Part shown: positions 59,701 to 64,000 of the stretch, in pieces
Layout of the letters: the number at the start of each line of letters is the position of its first letter
Numbering within the stretch: position 1 is the first letter of the stretch
Assembly (NCBI GenBank): GCA_932521035.1
Contig: OW051492.1
Location: 4,526,001-4,590,000, forward strand
DNA from: Oscheius dolichura
Lineage: Eukaryota; Nematoda; Chromadorea; Rhabditida; Rhabditidae
DNA: 64,000 bases
Reading direction: 5' to 3'
Notes under the pieces: model-generated
Seen by the model: only the letters and a program-made list of their open reading frames with translations
Databases searched by the model: none
What the model was told of the DNA's origin: nothing
Position numbers and translations under genes: made by a program

Positions 59701-62365
59701 CATATCTCCGTGTCGACCGGCGAAGGCTCCGTGGCTATCCATCTGGCCATCTTCCAGCCGGGAATGGCACCCGTCTGTGTCATGAACTGTACAAAGGTTG
59801 GTCGGCTAATATTCCCTCTCTATGGAATAATTGTCTAGAGTAATGTGCGATTCCGACAGAAGGGCCATCGTACTTTCGAGCTGGGCAAGCAGGAGATGGC
59901 CTACTTCACATGGGCCAGTCTGGTGGACGACAGGATTGTCGAATTGGAATGTGGCGACTGGAAGGGCGAGGACAAGCTGATGATGAACAGACTCGTCGAT
60001 GTCAAATACAACAAGGACAGCCGAAAGTATGTATTAGAGGGAACCAGTAATGGGAGAGCTCCTTTTAGGGTGTACTACATGACTAATTTCCTTGTTGGCC
60101 GACAGCGTACGATACTGTTTACGGATGATCTGGACGTAGCTAAGGCGGCCTATGGTGCCTGGGATACGGACAACGTAGATCTGCAGGCGGAGATCGCCCT
60201 GCAGGGCATTGGCTTGAGCATTGTGGACAACTTGGCCGGAAAGGAGATCCTGTACATTGGCATCTCGTCGTCGGATATCTTGTGGGAGGAGGAGGTCAAG
60301 AAGGGACGCTTCAAGCCGTTTGCCGTGAAGCACATGGAACAGCTGGAGGAGAAGTATCAGCAGCACCTGGTGCAGCCGAACCACGAGTACCAGCAGCTGG
60401 ACCAGTTCGAGGTCAACTTGGACTATATGATTGTGAAGAAGAAGAAGGGCAAGGAGGTCAAGATTAGGAGAACCTTCGAGAAAGGAATTTGGATGAACTA
60501 CGGTCAGAATGTGCAGAGGAAACGTCTCCACTTCAAGCTGAACCACCTCCAGTGTGATAACCAGGTATGACTGTATCTCTTTATCCACACATTTCCTCAT
60601 TTCCAGCTGGATGCCTGTCTGTTCCCGCGTGTCCTGGCTGTCGTCCCTCCACCGAAGAGTGTCGTGGCCGACAATGCCCCCAAGCCGTTTATCGAGTTGT
60701 CTCTTCTCCAGCGGCTCAGTGAATTCTCGACGGTTCCTGAGATTGAATACGCCCGAGTGCTAGTCCAAGAATTTGCAGTCAGTGTGGACATTGGCCTGTT
60801 GAATTCCCTGATGGAGTTGGTGTCCAGTCACGGACAGTCTAAGCCATACGGGGTCAGTTGCCTCTTTCTCGTTTGTAATCAATGTCTTTTTTAGAAGGAG
60901 ATGTTCGACCAGGATATGAAAATGGCCAACGTGAAGCTGGAGGACCAGGCCCAACTGTATAAGGCCATGCGCCCGAAGAGCTTCTACAATGACCTGCACA
61001 TCTCTCCCCTGATGATCCACCTCTCCTTCTCGCAGGGAGGAATGACGGACGAGGGCGGCATCGCCATCCAGTCGGAGTTTATCAACCTGTTCATCAAGAG
61101 TGTCGGAGTCTCGTTGACTGAAATCCAAGACGTTGTCTTCAGGTGAGCTGTCTCTCCCCTTTTTCTATTTAACCTCTCCTCTGTCCAGATTGGCCTTCTT
61201 CGAGAGAAAGTGCGTCTTCTACAGCCAGGATCAACTGAACGCGGAGATCGTCTCCCACTACACGAAGCAGTTTATGAAGCAGCTCTACGTGCTCGTCTTC
61301 GGTCTGGACATTATCGGCAATCCGTTCGGCCTGGTGCGAGATCTCTCAGCCGGAGTGGAGGATCTCTTCTACCAGCCGTTCCAAGGACTCGTACAGGGAC
61401 CGGAGGAGTTCATCCAAGGAGTCGGAATCGGAGTACAGTCGATGTTTGGCCATGCTCTGGGAGGAGCAGCCGGCGCTGTGGGACGAATCACGGGTACTGT
61501 AGGAAAGGGCGTAGCTGCCTTGACATTTGATCAAGACTACCAGAGGAAGCGACAGGAGGACATCAACAGGAAGCCCCAATCATTCGGAGAGGGAATGGCC
61601 CGCGGAATGAAGGGACTCGGAATGGGCCTGGTGGACGGAGTGACGGGCATTGTGACGAAACCAGCCGAGGGACTGCGCCAGGAGGGTGCCAAGGGACTCT
61701 TCAAGGGAGTCGGAAAAGGCCTGATCGGTGTGGTGGCCCGGCCCGTCTCTGGAGTCGTCGACTTCGCCTCGGGCACGATGGACGCCGTAAAGACAGTAGC
61801 CGGCTCGAATCGGGATGCCGCGCCTCTTCGTCCTCCTCGCGTCATCCGGGAAGATAAGATTGTCCGGCCTTTCAGTCAGACAGAAGCTGTAGGATTCAAA
61901 ATTTATAAGGTTTGTATTCTTCTTTTGATAGTCATAATGATTAAATTAAAGGATACAAATCGGGGTGCAATAGCTGAGACGGACGAATTTGTATGCTATG
62001 CGCCGATTACGAACAAGATTGCTCTCCTCGTTACGGATCGACAATTGGTAGGCCCCAATCTTTTATAAATGGAGAAGATGCTCTTCTAGGTACTGACCAA
62101 GCGGGCCGATGTGATGGGAACGTGGGTAGTGGACTGGCAGACGGAGTACAGTAAGATCTGCGAACCGTCGTTCGTGCCCAACGGGATCAAGGTGTTATTC
62201 AAGGAGAAGAAGAAGGGCTTCCTCGGGATGGGCGCCAGCGACGGGAAGATAATCACCTTCCCCAATGCAGAGGTGACCGACCCCTCCGGCCAGCGTCCAC
62301 CTGATCCTTTCCAGACTATTCAGCAGAAGGTCTTGGCGGCCTACCGTGCCTCTACATCCAGTTAA
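50731..62365 (+). CDS. VPS13-like bridge-type lipid transfer protein
   Basis: A very large multi-exon gene, roughly 3,100 residues. The chorein N-terminus [20 protein letters not shown] is followed by [35 protein letters not shown] and [10 protein letters not shown], all typical of VPS13A/C. The long middle has repeating RBG-type beta segments. Near 59170-60590 the VAB/APT1 region reads [20 protein letters not shown] and [21 protein letters not shown]. The ATG2_C-like region at about 61270-61800 includes [38 protein letters not shown] and GFAxGM-type glycine repeats, and a PH-like end follows (62050-62360). VPS13 moves phospholipids between organelles at contact sites. Introns are about 40 nt except the first (MITE) and one near 58635-59175. 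Confidence 0.95.
50850..50990. mobile_element. Short TA-flanked MITE in VPS13 intron 1
   Basis: Perfect 34-base inverted repeats lie at 50850-50883 and 50957-50990 (cores GTTCTTTTCCAAAAAATAG and its reverse complement). If the TA dinucleotides at both ends are the target duplication, the element is about 135 bp, a Tc1/mariner-like MITE. It lies wholly inside the intron between IGIWGG and DVKLDNLEV and accounts for most of its extra length. No ORF of its own. Confidence 0.85.
58721..58756 (+). CDS. Probable 36-nt VPS13 micro-exon
   Basis: TATTTCTAG precedes and GTAAGA follows an in-phase exon [12 protein letters not shown], lying between the exons ending LPLRHA and starting [10 protein letters not shown]. 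With the next small exon it breaks an otherwise 540-nt intron into normal pieces. Confidence 0.5.
58939..59013 (+). CDS. Probable 75-nt VPS13 cassette exon with a CxxC motif
   Basis: TCGTTTAG precedes and GTGCGA follows an in-phase exon reading [18 protein letters not shown] and ending TPQTADE. Both neighbouring junctions are phase 0, so the exon can be skipped without shifting frame. Whether it is constitutive or alternative cannot be seen. Confidence 0.45.
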
Positions 62366-64000
62366 TAAATTTATTTGTTTTTCCCCTCTAGTGTGCATAT
62401 TACAGACCGGTTATGTGTCCTCTTTTTAGTTGTTTCCCTCTTGTTTTGCCATTGCCTTTCTCCCTCTCTTCTGCCTTTTCTGTATATTTCCACTTGGTTG
62501 TTTCCCTCTGAATAAAAGGTCTATGAGGCTGTTTGTACCTTTTCTTACGAAATGCTCTAGTGGGATTCATTATGCTCCCCGAGTGCGTCACACCCGTCCA
62601 CCCGAATAGTCGCCGTCGGCTATTCCCGTCCCTTCTGACGTTTACAGCCTGACTCAGGAGAGGTGTTGAGTGCGTAAGTTCCGGATAGGTACCGGGAAGA
62701 GAGGGAAGGGGACGAGGGGGACAGGGAACGGTGGCAGAGTGGGGTGGCTAATTGAAATGAGGAGCATGGAACTGGTTGTTCGCGAGAGAGCCAGAGCCGG
62801 CGGAGGGGACAGAGACACATCGATTCCGGGTGCTCTCAGTAGAGCATGCATGCCCGCACCTATTTGACCTACTCTGACCTGTTCCGGCATTCCGCTCGCC
62901 TTGTTGTCCCCTTCCTCGCCGCTTCTCGAAGAGTTCTTTGCTCGCTCGAAATATGGCCGAGTAAATTGGATATTTCAGTTTTGGTATTTGAAATTTCCTT
63001 CTGACGCAGGCGACAGCTATAAAACAAGGGGGATCAGGCCCCCTTCATCTCGGACAACCGCCACGAACTTTTGCATCAGACAATTGTTTACAAACACAGA
63101 TATTCCCCATCTTCCACTTGCATCCACCCGAGTTTGTTCCTTGTTGCCCCCGGAAGTCTGCCCATCCATCCTCCCCTTCCAAATCTCCCCTGTGACCTGA
63201 GTTTGAGCTGTTTGTGAGTCCCGGAATGAGTCAGTCCTGACGTCATTTGGGAAGGCTGCCATTCTCTCCAATCGAACGCGGCCCCAGCTCTCTAATTACA
63301 GAGAATTATTCAGCCACTACGACTTTTCTCGTCCTCCTCGGATTAATCTCGGATTTACACATCCTTCTCCTCCCCGAACCCCCCTTGATATAAATAGAAT
63401 GTCAACAATTTTGGAACGTTCCCCTTCCGAAAAAAAGGGATGGGTTTTGTTCTCGCTCTCGGGTGGCGCCACCGATGACTCAACCTGCCGTTCACTCCCG
63501 CTCTGACAGCCGCGAATCAACCTGCAAAAACGATTACAACTTGACGTAAACACAAGGTCCCTTTAGAGGCCGGCCGACTGACGGGCCGGCCCCTGGTGGT
63601 TATCAGGAGGCGCGGTGGAATGGCCAGGACAGGCCCTGAATACGGCAGTCACAGATGTTATGGCATTCCTGGGAGTTGACTCAGATTTCGGGGACGACTG
63701 CTTAACCGATCCCCCGGGAGGTGTCCGAGTGGAATATATCGCGTGTAGAGCTCCTCAGAAACCGGGATTATTTTTTCATAATTTTCACTGACGACCACCC
63801 CCGCTGAGCTGTTTCAAATGGCCGCGCGGAGGCCGATTAGAGGCCTTGAAACATGGCCTCTCCATGTACCGAAACTCTCTTTCGCTCGCAACTTTTCTCT
63901 CTCCCCCTTTACTCTTATTACCCAATACAATACACCTATTATCTGTCTCTCTCCCAATAATTGCTGTCCTCCTCCCTCTTCACGCACTTTTTCCTGATTT
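62366..64000. other. Region downstream of VPS13, no gene recognised
   Basis: The VPS13 stop overlaps AATAAA. Beyond it, 1.6 kb of GC-rich and pyrimidine-rich DNA shows only short unrelated ORFs. It could hold the promoter or 5' UTR of a gene beyond the window. I saw no tRNA, repeat array or mobile element. Confidence 0.4.

Noticed and set aside
62620-63560. Small ORFs downstream of VPS13
   Set aside because: No splice context, no family similarity, codon use unlike nearby genes.

Overview
The window is nuclear DNA of a compact bilaterian genome, most likely a nematode. Reasons: almost all introns are 33-50 nt with GT...(T)TTCAG ends; nearly every start codon has a splice-acceptor-like TTTCAG/TTTTAG a few to about 45 nt upstream with no visible donor, as expected for spliced-leader trans-splicing; and the receptor subunits look like the nematode UNC-29/ACR-2/LEV-1 (non-alpha levamisole-type) group, next to a MADD-4/punctin-like gene. 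The species cannot be named from sequence alone.

Layout. 0-10 kb: four same-strand genes in an operon-like row, a UBE2V-type ubiquitin-conjugating variant, a BRWD/PHIP-like WD40-bromodomain protein, mitoribosomal protein mS27 and the BORC subunit BORCS8. 9.9-12.3 kb, minus: a fatty-acid-binding protein and an ABHD12-like serine hydrolase whose intron carries a TTAA-flanked MITE. 13.0-19.1 kb, plus: a MADD-4/ADAMTSL1/3-type matrix protein (TSP1 repeats, Ig, PLAC). 19.4-25.3 kb, minus: a tetraspanin, a SAXO-like axonemal protein built of about 15 exon-encoded Mn-like repeats, and a PUDP-like HAD phosphatase. 25.6-27.8 kb, plus: TGS1 cap hypermethylase.

28.6-35.4 kb, plus: three tandem non-alpha nicotinic-type receptor genes (called A, B, C here). 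A contains a foldback MITE exactly where it must be spliced out as an intron inside the Cys-loop exon. A more divergent Cys-loop receptor gene (D) is on the minus strand at 35.5-37.0 kb. 38.5-40.5 kb: an unrecognised acidic, lysine/proline-rich protein with a 36-bp tandem repeat. 40.5-48.1 kb is poorly resolved and looks like decayed or highly divergent genes, with a diverged inverted duplication of about 0.5 kb. 48.2-49.1 kb: a STAR/KH RNA-binding protein (QKI/ASD-2/GLD-1 family). 50.7-62.4 kb: a complete VPS13-like bridge lipid-transfer protein with another MITE in intron 1. The last 1.6 kb holds nothing I recognise.

Genes such as UBE2V, BRWD, mS27, TGS1 and STAR are AT-rich, while the matrix, receptor, tetraspanin, SAXO and VPS13 genes are GC-rich, so composition changes sharply between neighbours. 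Functionally, two cholinergic-synapse themes sit together (a MADD-4-like organiser and four Cys-loop receptor genes), and TGS1 fits a lineage using spliced leaders. The strongest new signals are intron creation or enlargement by small transposons, intron presence/absence between tandem receptor paralogues, and the one-exon-per-repeat SAXO gene. Splice sites were inferred by reading-frame continuity and family similarity from memory; no search was run.
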